This document shows, one piece after another, positions 1 through 6,872 of a DNA stretch of 14,731 bases. The notes beneath the pieces were generated by a model, which saw nothing but the letters and a program-made list of their open reading frames with translations, searched no databases and was not told the origin of the DNA. Both the position numbers and the translations under genes were made by a program. The stretch comes from CF-72 sp051006215 (GTDB lineage Bacteria; Chloroflexota; UBA6077; CF-72): the NCBI GenBank assembly GCA_051006215.1, contig JBPCIO010000155.1, positions 1 to 14,731 on the forward strand, in the 5' to 3' direction. Numbering within the stretch: position 1 is the first letter of the stretch; each line of letters opens with the position of its first letter.

Positions 1-261
1 CCGCAGGTTGGTTCACCAGCGAAGCAGACAGCTCCTCTCGTCCACGCCGAATGGTCTTCTCATCAACACCCGTGATCTCCATCAACAGCCGATCGGCACC
101 CCAACCCATACGCTGCGACTCAAGACCAGGTACCAACGACGTTGGCCTTCGTCCAGTCGACTCAGGAATAGGTTCATCTGATAATGCCGCTCTCGCTCTG
201 GATGGGCTTCGCCCCGCATGCATGGACCACACCGGCAGGCGTGAATCGTCTCGGTTGGCAT
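1..261 (-). pseudogene. Transposase N-terminal fragment (ISAzo13-like?), frameshifted, runs off left edge
   Basis: Read on the minus strand from the ATG at 259-261, the product starts with a Cys-rich segment (CRCGPC), then a stretch containing LSRLDEGQRRWYLVL. After a frame change near position 121 it continues with GWGADRLL and ITGVDEKTIRRGREEL, and it leaves the window at base 1. The second half looks like a DNA-binding helix-turn-helix, and the order 'LDE-QRRWY ... ITG-EKTIRRG-EL' is what I recall from the N-terminus of ISAzo13-type transposases. The family name is from memory and unverified; that it is a transposase is more secure. Restoring one G (TTGAG to TTGGAG) joins the two frames. 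The catalytic DDE part lies outside the window. The start is chosen because an in-frame TGA lies just upstream of this ATG. Confidence 0.55.
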
Positions 262-460
262 CCCTCAGGTCTTCACCGTCCTCTAGTGATGCCCGCACTC
301 TACGTCATCAGCCCACTTGGCCGGAAGCCCTCCAACCCCCGGAGATAATACTTTTACAATCCCTTAGGAGCCGAGCACCCTCGTTCGGATTTCCACATGC
401 CCTTGGTTCCGTACTTCCGCCGCATGCCGAACTGTGCCGTAGTGATACTCAAACATAGAC

Positions 461-480
461 TGAGTGCCTTTTTGAGTGCC
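461..480. repeat. 8-bp direct repeat TGAGTGCC x2 with a 12-bp period
   Basis: TGAGTGCC occurs at 461-468 and again at 473-480, separated by TTTT. It sits between the transposase fragment and the tRNA-type terminator. It may be the outer end of the insertion sequence (repeated transposase-binding motif) or chance. The stretch 262-500 contains no convincing gene; its reading frames in all directions are short and unlike any family I recognise. Confidence 0.4.
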
Positions 481-500
481 CCCTGCCGCCACGGTCATCA

Positions 501-526
501 AAGAGCCCGCCCATAGGCGGGCTCTT
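501..526 (-). terminator. Strong hairpin terminator downstream of the tRNA fragment
   Basis: Bases 501-511 (aagagcccgcc) and 516-526 (ggcgggctctt) form a perfect 11-bp stem with a 4-base loop (cata). Read on the minus strand, the stem ends in CTCTTT. It lies 14 bases beyond the 3' end of the tRNA-like segment, where a tRNA terminator is expected. This supports the view that the tRNA 3' half carries its native downstream sequence. Confidence 0.7.
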
Positions 527-540
527 GAGATCGAAATCGG

Positions 541-584
541 GGTGGAGCATCGGGGATTCGAACCCTGGACCCCTTGCCTGCCAG
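541..584 (-). other. 3' half of a tRNA-Ala(GGC)-like gene; candidate attachment-site remnant
   Basis: On the minus strand this reads, in order: anticodon loop CTGGCAG (anticodon GGC, alanine), GCAAG 3' anticodon stem, variable loop GGGTC, T stem-loop CAGGG-TTCGAAT-CCCCG, acceptor strand ATGCTCC, discriminator A and CC. The GCTCCACC end is typical of tRNA-Ala. The terminal A of CCA is not encoded (CCC). The bases on the 5' side of the loop (CTTTG) do not pair properly with GCAAG, and no D-arm or matching 5' acceptor strand (GGAGCAT expected) is found further upstream (585-680). So only the part from the anticodon loop to the 3' end is tRNA-like. Such truncated copies are left when tyrosine integrases recombine elements at the anticodon loop. 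It is not a functional tRNA as it stands. Confidence 0.6.
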
Positions 585-933
585 CAAAGTGGTCCCCCTT
601 CCATCGTCTGTTCCACAGGCCGTTTGCATCTCACGTAGAACACCGGTTTTCCACCCAGAGCGCCAGCTAGCGACGCTTTTTGTCCGGCTCGATGGTCAAT
701 CTGGTGGTCAACTCCTCAGCTCGTGCCCCTCTGGATCGCCGTCTGGTCGTGCGCACCGGGCACCCACCGACTCGCTGGTCACCGCACTTGGGGGCCAGGC
801 GATTCGCGGGCCACCGGCTCGCAAGAGCGACATTGACCACCCAAGCGATGGGCGACCCGTCGGCTCATGTAGCCAGGAAACCGCCGCCGCCGGTCATGTT
901 CACCACCGCCATAAGCGGTTAATTCATCACCCC
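585..933. other. Non-coding or degenerate stretch between the tRNA remnant and the control region
   Basis: No reading frame here resembles a known family. On the minus strand a frame can be followed from about 894 to a TAG at 670-672, ending in a basic tail (IEPDKKRR), with one in-frame stop near 865. It could be the decayed end of an element gene such as an integrase or accessory protein, but no catalytic motif is visible. I see no convincing tRNA 5' half, promoter or repeat array. Confidence 0.3.
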
Positions 934-1021
934 ATAAAAAGGGCCGCCAGCGCTACCAACACTGACGGCCTTCGAACAATTGAGCGGACGGACGTTCACC
1001 GCCGCATATCACGGACGAGAC
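934..1021 (-). ncRNA. Candidate antisense RNA (CopA-like) opposite the leader of the replication-type gene
   Basis: A leftward transcript starting near 1021 and ending in the U-run around 936-940 would be about 85-90 bases long. It would end in a hairpin made by 962-970 and 942-950 (GGCCGTCAG pairing with CTGGCGGCC, one mismatch), followed by CTTTTTAT. The 11-base loop is TGTTGGTAGCG and contains UUGG, which fits the YUNR loop motif known to speed antisense-target pairing in plasmid copy-control RNAs. It lies upstream of a short leader ORF that overlaps the start of a replication-type gene, the same order as CopA/tap/RepA of IncFII plasmids. Hairpin, U-run and order are seen; the RNA and its role are inferred. 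Confidence 0.4.
936..970 (-). terminator. Rho-independent terminator facing left (3' end of the candidate antisense RNA)
   Basis: The stem is 962-970 with 942-950 (9 pairs, one C-A mismatch) and the loop is 951-961. On the minus strand it is followed by CTTTTTAT. No minus-strand protein gene ends here, so the terminator most likely serves a short RNA or an element gene that has been lost. Confidence 0.55.
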
Positions 1022-1027
1022 ACTGTG

Positions 1028-1056
1028 ATTGTGCCGCAGACGAGCTCCCGCCGCAA
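1028..1056 (-). promoter_or_regulatory. Possible leftward promoter for the antisense RNA
   Basis: On the minus strand TTGCGG (1051-1056) and CACAAT (1028-1033) are separated by exactly 17 bases. Against the sigma70 consensus the matches are 3 of 6 and 4 of 6, so this is weak on its own. It gains weight from the terminator hairpin about 60 bases downstream. Confidence 0.3.
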
Positions 1057-1068
1057 GAGGGAGACCCT

Positions 1069-1146
1069 GTGCCTAACTTCAATTTGATCGAATACGTGCC
1101 TGCCAGCGCTGCGGTCACGCCACTGGATTGGCCCTGCCGTGAGTGA
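1069..1146 (+). CDS. 25-residue leader peptide overlapping the start of the replication-type gene
   Basis: A GTG at 1069-1071 is preceded by a strong Shine-Dalgarno-like run (GAGGGAG, about 1058-1063) at good spacing. The ORF begins MPNFNLIEYV, is 25 residues long and ends with TGA at 1144-1146. The GTG start of the next gene (1139-1141) lies inside its last codons, and that gene has no ribosome binding site of its own. This is the classic layout for translational coupling, where ribosomes finishing the leader begin the next gene, as with tap and repA in IncFII plasmids. The peptide has no recognisable domain; its role is probably to be translated rather than to act as a protein. The expression model is an inference. 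Confidence 0.4.
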   Translation: MPNFNLIEYVPASAAVTPLDWPCRE

Positions 1147-2109
1147 CAAGGTTCAAGCGTGGGTGTCGGACCTCGGCCTGCAGTCGGCACGCAAGTTGGT
1201 GCTCCTGTGGCTCGCCGGCCGCGCCACGGACAACGGCGTCGCCTTCCCGGCGAGCGCGAGATCCGCGAGCGAACAGGCCTCGGCGAGCGTATGGTCCGCT
1301 ATCACCTTCAGTGGCTCGCCGGCGATCGCGACGAACATGGGCAGCCAAAACAACCACTGGCCGTTCGCGTCGAGCGCCGAGTCTCGATCCAGCGCAACAC
1401 GAGCAACGTTTACATCCTGGCCGTGCCGTGGCAGCAAGCAGATGCTGTCCGCCGCGATCTCGAAGAGCTGCGGCATGTCACCGAACACGCGATCGAACTC
1501 GCCCTGGCGCAGTTCGGGGCAACCGATTGCAGGGAAGAATCGTCACCAGGGAACAGTCACAGGAACACACCCCCCTCGCCCCCCGCAGGGAAACGGCAGC
1601 AGCGGCAGGGGGTTGTCATGACCGATGTCGACCAATCGCCGGAGCCAGAAGATTCTGACCATGAGCCGGTTGCCCGGCTGCTGGTCGAGGCCTTCTATCG
1701 CGGTCTAGGCTCGGACGTGGCCGCGGTTACGCTGCCGCTTCGGAATCGAGACCTGGCGATCGCTCGCGATCTCGTGGCTGTCGGCGCCACTCCGGTCGAA
1801 GCGGAGCGGTATGCCCGGGAAATGTGCGGCAAAAGCATGCGCATCGCTCCTGTCGATCTGCGAAGCTTTGAGCGCGAACGGCTCGGCTGGCAAGCACGGT
1901 CCCACGGCATCGAACGCCGGGAACGACGCGGCGTCAACCGCACGGGACAGCCGCCGTCGTGGCAAACCGGGCGATCCGTGCCGGCTGTTACAGGTCCGGG
2001 CGGGTTCAGACCTGTCGTCGCTGGATCGCCCGATCAACCCACGCTTGCTACACACGGCGAACAATTGTGCCAGACACTCCGGTCCGTGCTGCTTGGTCAA
2101 AACGGCTGA
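1139..2109 (+). CDS. Helix-turn-helix protein of phage/plasmid replication type, one-base frameshift
   Basis: The N-terminus is read from GTG 1139 (SDLGLQSARKLVLLWLAG, then TDNGVAFP). Near 1246-1252 one G appears to be missing (CCGGCGAG for CCGGGCGAG). The protein then continues in the next frame with EREIRERTGLGERMVRYHLQWL and TSNVYILAVPW. This is the winged helix-turn-helix pattern (HTH_36-like) of replication or accessory proteins in phages and plasmids: GL..RKLVLL-LA..A--NGV-FP, EI---TGL--R-V--HL--L, TSNVY-L. A second conserved block follows (RDLAIARDLVAVGATPVEAE, IAPVDLRSFERERLGW). An internal in-frame ATG at 1618 has its own ribosome binding site (AGGGGG, 1607-1612). The 3' end converges with and overlaps the cytochrome gene by 13 bases. 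A role in replication is suggested by family and context, not proven. Confidence 0.6.
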
Positions 2110-3089
2110 TGCTCACCACCGTTCCAGCTGACGGCAAGCTCCATTGTGCCGAGTCGCCAGCACTGCCCGCCGGGCCACACGGGGTTGGGTGGCAGGTCGT
2201 TCACCACCGGCGGCAGCGATCGCAGATAGGCGACTACAGGCACGCACATCAGTGTCCGTGTAGACGTGATAAGCGCTTGCGTACGGCATAAGCGGATTCA
2301 GTTGATGGCTGTCGGGGGCACGTCCCTGGCGAATGGCATTCACGATCTCGTCGTCGCTCCAGGAGCTGAGTGGCCCGGCTGGCGTGAGGTTGGGCGGTAG
2401 CACCACCTGGCCATCGGCCTGCTTATACGACTGTCCGCCACCTGCGAGGTGGCGCGTCTCGTCGGGTGCTCCGTTGGGACCACGCGGCGTGTGGCAGTCA
2501 GTGCAGTCCCCCTGCTGGACAAGGTACGCCCCCCGCTCTGCCGTCAGACCGCTCGGCGCCACAGCTGGCACGCTGATGGCCTGATTCAGCGGCGGCGGCA
2601 CGAAGCCAGGTGCGAGAGCATCGGGCGACAAGGGGTGATCGACCCGCGGGAGCATGCGCAAATAGGCGACGAGATCGCGCATGTCCTGGGTTGCCATCTG
2701 GTTGTAGGCGGCGGTAGGCATCGGTCCCAGGAAGAGCAGGCGGCAGCGGATCATCGATTCGAGCGTGGCCTCGTGGAGTAACGGGGCGATCTGGGTCACG
2801 TTCTTGGACGTGAGGGCCAGGGAATTGTTCGCCGCCGGCCATAAAGGTCTTGGGCGCAAGGAGGACGCCATTGGAGCCTCGCAAGCTGTGGCAGTCCTGG
2901 CAGGCGAAGACAGTTGCCAGATATTGGCCATGGGCCCGATCGCCCGCGGCTGCATCCACGCCCGACGAAGTGGCACCGCCCTGGCTCACGATCAGCGCGA
3001 ACTCAAACGCGATCAGGCCAGCCCACAGCAGGACCGCTGCGACCTCCGCGACGCGGGGCCCGGGGCAGCCCTAAGAGCCATGCTTTCAC
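2097..3089 (-). pseudogene. Di-haem cytochrome c, frameshifted (membrane-anchored or exported)
   Basis: Two CXXCH haem-binding motifs are present: CQDCH at 2888-2902 and CTDCH at 2491-2505. Each is followed by a probable Met axial-ligand region (GPMPTAAYNQM and NPLMPYASAYH). An N-terminal hydrophobic stretch (VLLWAGLIAFEFALIV) indicates a signal anchor, so it would act outside the membrane as an electron-transfer protein, like the cytochrome subunits of dehydrogenases. The reading frame changes at about 2812-2824 and again at about 2236-2242. After the second shift the protein continues VVAYLRSLPPVV ... and ends at TGA 2097-2099. A further shift near 3040-3075 is needed to link the anchor to a start codon (GTG 3087-3089 is my best guess). 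The gene is at best degraded. No partner dehydrogenase is next to it. Confidence 0.7.
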
Positions 3090-3108
3090 GATTACCAGCG
3101 TTCTCCAT

Positions 3109-3153
3109 GCGCGGGTGAGGCGTCCTCACACGAATCGGGTGATCAGCCCGCGC
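3109..3153. other. GC-rich hairpin between the cytochrome and LuxR genes
   Basis: GTGAGG (3115-3120) and CCTCAC (3124-3129) form a 6-bp stem with a 3-base loop. GCGCGGG (3109-3115) can alternatively pair with CCCGCGC (3147-3153). There is no U-run. It may act as an intergenic terminator or mRNA structure after luxR, both genes being read leftward. The rest of 3090-3218 shows nothing else. Confidence 0.3.
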
Positions 3154-3218
3154 GCTTACGCTCAGCTACGCGAGGTGCTTCGATCTGAGCGTCACTAACG
3201 GATCGCGTGTGTGGCGAC

Positions 3219-5855
3219 TCAGGGGTGGCGAGCGGTGTGACCGAGAAGCCCCAGCGCACGTCCGCGCGCGACCGCCTCGGCTCTGGTGTGGGCGTTGAGC
3301 TTGGCGTAGATGGTGCGCATGTGCGTCTTCACAGTGTTCGCCGAGACGTAGATCTCGTTGGCGATGCCCGCGGAGGAAAGGTTCGTCGGCAAGTAGCGCA
3401 GGATGCGTAGCTCGGCATCGCTCAGCTCCTCCAGCAGGCCCTCCGGTGGCGCGCTTTCCAAGGTGATGGCCTGTCCGTAGAGCACGTCGAGGATCTCGTC
3501 GATAAAGGCAGCGTGGGCGGTGCGATAGCGTGGATGGCGCTCGAGCAACTCACGGCTCGGCGTGTGGAGGAACGGCAGTATCAGCGAGTCCTCCTCGGCT
3601 AGTTCGAGGGCTCGCTCGACGGCGTCCTCCGAGCCGCGGGTGTCACCAAGTCGTTGACGCGCCAGGCCTTCGAAGATGAGGGAGCGGACAAGCACGTTGA
3701 CGTGGTGAACCCCGGCTCTGCCGCTCAGGGTCGGCCCAAGCACGGCCACCGCCGTCTTGGCGTCGCCTTCGGCGAGCGCCAATCTGGCGAGCACCTCGCG
3801 GCCCTCGCCAGCATCGAGCTCGGCCTCGGTCAGCCCGGCCAGCACATCTCGGACCGCGGCGGTCTGTCCGAGATCGAGCTCGATGCGCAAGGTGCTAGAG
3901 CGCAGTTGCGTAGCCAGCGGCGAGCCCGTGACCAGGAGTACCCCGAGCCGCTCGGCGTCGCGAAAGCGTTCGATCGCCTCGGCGCTGTGGCCGCGGGCGA
4001 AGTACAGTCCGCCGTACGCCATGTGCAGCAGCAGTCCGATCGCGGGTTCGAGGTCTGGCCGCAGCATCTGCTCAGCACGCGCCAGCCACGCCTCGGCCTC
4101 GTCGAGCCGCCCGGTCTGCATGAGCGAGGTTCCCATGGTGACCAGCGCCGGGCCGATGACCGCATCTGACCCCCAGCCGTGGGTCTCGGCCAGCGCGATC
4201 GCCTCCCGGCACGCCACGAGCGATTGGGTGAAGGACCGCCAGCTCGTCACAGATGCCAGGTGCGCCCGACAGGCGACATCGATGTACGGGCGCCCGATCT
4301 GCCCAGCGAGCTGGCGAGCCTCCTGGAGGTGCTGCGAGCCCTCGTCCAGGCGCCCGGACCACACCTCGACGATGCCGAGGTTCATCAGCATCACCGCACG
4401 GACGTCGTTGTACATGGAGATGTCGCGACTGCTGCTCGCCGCTGGAAGCACCTTGAGTGGCTGCACCTCGGCCAGGACCGACCTGAAGTCCCCCAAACGA
4501 CGCGCGAGTGTCAGCCGGTTGACGAGCATGGCCATGTCGAATCGGTGCCGCCCCTCTCCAGGCACTGCCTCGGCATGTCGCTGTGCTAGCCCCAGGTAGG
4601 CGGCCGCCTGATCGAGCGAGCCCTCGGCGAGCTGCTCGGCGGCGATAACGAGGGCGACCTCCGGGGCGGCGACCTCCGGGTACGGAGCGAAGGCATCGAG
4701 GAGTGCGTGCGCCGTCGCCTGGCGACCATCGAGTGTGAGGCTGAAGTAGTGCTCGATGAGCAGCCCGGCTGCCATATCGCGATCACCGGCCGCCTGGGCA
4801 TGGGTAATGGCCTCGATGACGAAGCCGTGCTCGGCATACCACTTCGCCGCGGCCAGTTGCAGGCGGGTGATCTGGTCGGGCTCGGTGTGTCGCAGCTCGA
4901 CAGCGAGCAGGTCGCCCAACAGGTGGTGCAAGCGAAACCAGGTCCGATTCGAATCGAGCACGACGACAAACGCGCCGGCATCAGCGAGCGCCTGCAATTG
5001 GCGCCCGGAGTCAGAGCTGCCGGTCAGAAGGTCGCCGAGCGGTCCGTTGATCCGGTCGAACAACGACGCGCGCAGAAGCAGCCGCCGCACGTGCGCAGGC
5101 TGCCGCTGGAGCACCTCGGCCAGCAGGTATTCGGCAACGGTCCGCTCGCTGCCCGAGAACTGAACGACGAACCGCTCTGGGTCGGGATGGCCCGTCAGCG
5201 AGATGGTCGCCAGGCGCAGCCCCGCGACCCAACCCTCGGTGCGGTCGTGCAGCAACTGGAGCGATGTCTCCGAGAGGCCGATCCCCAGAGCCGAGAGCAT
5301 TGTCCGAGTCTCGTCGAGCGTGAAGCGGAGATCTGCGCTTCGTAACTCGGTCAGCTCGCCGGCGAGCCTGCGGCGGTGCAGACCGAGCTGCAGATCGTGG
5401 CGCGTGATCAGCAGGACATGCAGCGCGCTTGGAAGGTGATCAAGCAGGTAGCTGAGCTGTTCGAGTATGTCCGCGGCGCCGACCTCATGCAGATCGTCGA
5501 TCACCAGGACAAGACGTTGGTTCAGCGACACCAGCTCGGCGACGAGCTCGCGAACCGCCGCGGCCCCATCGAACTCTGGCGATGGGGTCAACGCCTCGAT
5601 GTTCGCACCCGCCGCGCGCAGCTCGTTGACCAGCGTGGTCCAGAAGCGCTGCGGGTCGCGCTCGCCGCGCTCCACCGAGACCCAGGCCGCTGGTTGGTCC
5701 GGCCCGCGGTCCTCAAGCCAGGACCGGACGAGGACCGTCTTGCCGCTACCGGCTGGTCCCGTGACCAGGGTGACAGGGCCAGCCGCAGCGCGCTCCAGGA
5801 TCCCCAGCAGTTCCGGACGCGGGACCAGGCCGCCGCCAAGCCGGCCGGTCGACAT
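3219..5855 (-). CDS. LuxR-family transcriptional regulator, large ATP-binding MalT/LAL type
   Basis: The protein has 878 residues, the usual size for MalT-like LAL regulators, and is fully open. Near the N-terminus is a Walker A motif, GPAGSGKT (residues 33-40), then Walker B LVLVIDD (about 115-121), then the family segment TRHDLQLGLHRRRLAGEL (about 151-168) and LRSADLRFTLDE. The middle is Ala/Leu-rich helical repeat sequence, as in the TPR-like sensor region. The C-terminus (about 811-872) is a LuxR/GerE helix-turn-helix with LSDAELRILRYL, SAGIANEIYVSANTVKTHM and IYAKLNAHTRAEAV. Such proteins use ATP and an inducer to activate promoters; the inducer here is unknown. Start ATG 5853-5855 has a weak GTGGGACGG-type sequence before it. 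It is divergent from the marR gene. Unlike its neighbours it has no frameshift. Confidence 0.92.
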   Translation of the reverse strand: MSTGRLGGGLVPRPELLGILERAAAGPVTLVTGPAGSGKTVLVRSWLEDRGPDQPAAWVSVERGERDPQRFWTTLVNELRAAGANIEALTPSPEFDGAAAVRELVAELVSLNQRLVLVIDDLHEVGAADILEQLSYLLDHLPSALHVLLITRHDLQLGLHRRRLAGELTELRSADLRFTLDETRTMLSALGIGLSETSLQLLHDRTEGWVAGLRLATISLTGHPDPERFVVQFSGSERTVAEYLLAEVLQRQPAHVRRLLLRASLFDRINGPLGDLLTGSSDSGRQLQALADAGAFVVVLDSNRTWFRLHHLLGDLLAVELRHTEPDQITRLQLAAAKWYAEHGFVIEAITHAQAAGDRDMAAGLLIEHYFSLTLDGRQATAHALLDAFAPYPEVAAPEVALVIAAEQLAEGSLDQAAAYLGLAQRHAEAVPGEGRHRFDMAMLVNRLTLARRLGDFRSVLAEVQPLKVLPAASSSRDISMYNDVRAVMLMNLGIVEVWSGRLDEGSQHLQEARQLAGQIGRPYIDVACRAHLASVTSWRSFTQSLVACREAIALAETHGWGSDAVIGPALVTMGTSLMQTGRLDEAEAWLARAEQMLRPDLEPAIGLLLHMAYGGLYFARGHSAEAIERFRDAERLGVLLVTGSPLATQLRSSTLRIELDLGQTAAVRDVLAGLTEAELDAGEGREVLARLALAEGDAKTAVAVLGPTLSGRAGVHHVNVLVRSLIFEGLARQRLGDTRGSEDAVERALELAEEDSLILPFLHTPSRELLERHPRYRTAHAAFIDEILDVLYGQAITLESAPPEGLLEELSDAELRILRYLPTNLSSAGIANEIYVSANTVKTHMRTIYAKLNAHTRAEAVARGRALGLLGHTARHP

Positions 5856-6229
5856 CAGTGCCGTCCCACTCGATCTCCGGATCTCGGACCGGGCAAGCCA
5901 GAGACCGTCCGCTGAGGCGAGACGCGTCTGGATGATGGGAGTGGCACCTTGTCTTCCGAATGTGGTCTGCAGAGGCTCACAACAACCGTGGGATCAACTC
6001 GTGCGTGCGTTTTCGCGCGTGTGGTACACCACCGCGGTTGGCAAGCCATCCCAGCACGACTCGCAACCTGCGCGCGCCAAGCCGGTCAGGATGATGCTCT
6101 CATCGGCGATGGTTACGTGCAGCAGCGGCAGTCAGCACGAACTACGGCCCTGCTCAGACGCCATTCCCCCTCTTCTTCAACAGTGAACATCGGAGTTTCG
6201 ACCCGAGTTTAGCAGCGCCAATCGCATAC
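5856..6229. other. Divergent intergenic region between the LuxR and MarR genes
   Basis: No convincing gene is seen; the frames on both strands are short and unlike known families. It must hold the promoters of both divergent regulators. A 5-2-5 inverted repeat, GTGGT-AC-ACCAC, lies at 6021-6032 and could be an operator half-way between the genes. I could not identify a good sigma70 promoter with confidence. Confidence 0.3.
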
Positions 6230-6241
6230 TTCAAGATTGAA
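6230..6241. promoter_or_regulatory. Perfect inverted repeat TTCAA-GA-TTGAA before marR, candidate MarR operator
   Basis: TTCAAGATTGAA is a perfect 5-2-5 inverted repeat located 16 bases before the ATG of the MarR-type gene. MarR dimers bind short AT-rich palindromes of this sort, often overlapping their own promoter, so autoregulation is likely. I did not find a second copy in front of the oxidoreductase or YceI genes. Confidence 0.45.
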
Positions 6242-6257
6242 ATGGATAGCATGTAGC

Positions 6258-6839
6258 ATGGCCAGGCGTTCCCCGACCACACGGCAGTCCCCGCTCTCAG
6301 CAGACGAGGCTGACGCCTGGCGGGCATTTGTGATTGGCGTGCACCTGCTGTTCGACCAGCTCGATCGCGACCTCCAGCGACAGGCCGGCCTCACGCATGC
6401 CTACTACAGCATTCTCTTCATGCTGTCGGACATGCCTGGCCGTGCCGTGCGCATGAGCAAGCTCGCCACAGCGCTGTGCTTCTCGCCGAGCCGAATCTCG
6501 GAGAGCATGCTGCGCCTGGAGAAGCGCGGCTGGGTGCGACGCGAGCCTTCAGCGGACGACCGCCGCGGCAGCGTTGCCGTGCTCACCGATGCAGGCTTCG
6601 TCGCCCTCAACGCAGCGACGCCGCCCCACCTTCAGAGTGTGCGCCGCTACCTGCTTGACCACCTCACTCATGAGCAGGTCTCTCAGTTGCGCGATATCAG
6701 TCGCGCATTCGCGGGACCGCTGCTGGCCAGCATGGGTTTCCCTGCCGAGCATGCGGAGCAACCCATCGGCGCGAGGAAGGTTCGACCGATACGACGAACG
6801 GCGTCGCGCTCAACTACGCCTCCGCCGGCGCCTAGCTAA
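6258..6839 (+). CDS. MarR-family winged-helix transcriptional regulator
   Basis: The product is 193 residues from ATG 6258; a TTG 21 bases upstream is possible, but it overlaps the inverted repeat at 6230-6241. The sequence follows the MarR fold: an N-terminal helix (AFVIGVHLLFDQLDRDLQ), LTHAYYSILFMLSD, the recognition helix-turn-helix (MSKLATALCFSPSRISESM LRLEKRGWVRR) and the wing REPSADDRRGSVAVLTDAG with the characteristic D-RGS-V-LT-G motif. The last 30 or so residues are basic and Pro/Ser-rich and probably disordered. MarR proteins repress genes for efflux, redox and stress functions and release DNA on ligand binding or oxidation. No conserved Cys in the N-terminal helix is seen, so ligand sensing is more likely than OhrR-type oxidation sensing. 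It is convergent with the YceI gene; its targets here are unknown. Confidence 0.88.
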   Translation: MARRSPTTRQSPLSADEADAWRAFVIGVHLLFDQLDRDLQRQAGLTHAYYSILFMLSDMPGRAVRMSKLATALCFSPSRISESMLRLEKRGWVRREPSADDRRGSVAVLTDAGFVALNAATPPHLQSVRRYLLDHLTHEQVSQLRDISRAFAGPLLASMGFPAEHAEQPIGARKVRPIRRTASRSTTPPPAPS

Positions 6840-6872
6840 AATCAAAAACGCGTGTGGCGTCTGTGTCGCGCG

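Noticed and set aside
51..458. 135-residue plus-strand ORF at the left end
   Set aside because: It is Ser/Pro/Arg-rich without motifs, and it lies opposite the transposase fragment, which has family-like blocks.
3654..5915. Several long plus-strand ORFs opposite the LuxR gene
   Set aside because: They are low-complexity shadows of the 878-residue regulator, with no recognisable motifs.
6844..6870. Possible terminator after the YceI gene
   Set aside because: A T-run is present on the minus strand, but the stem is only CGCG with CGCG across a long loop, too weak to call.
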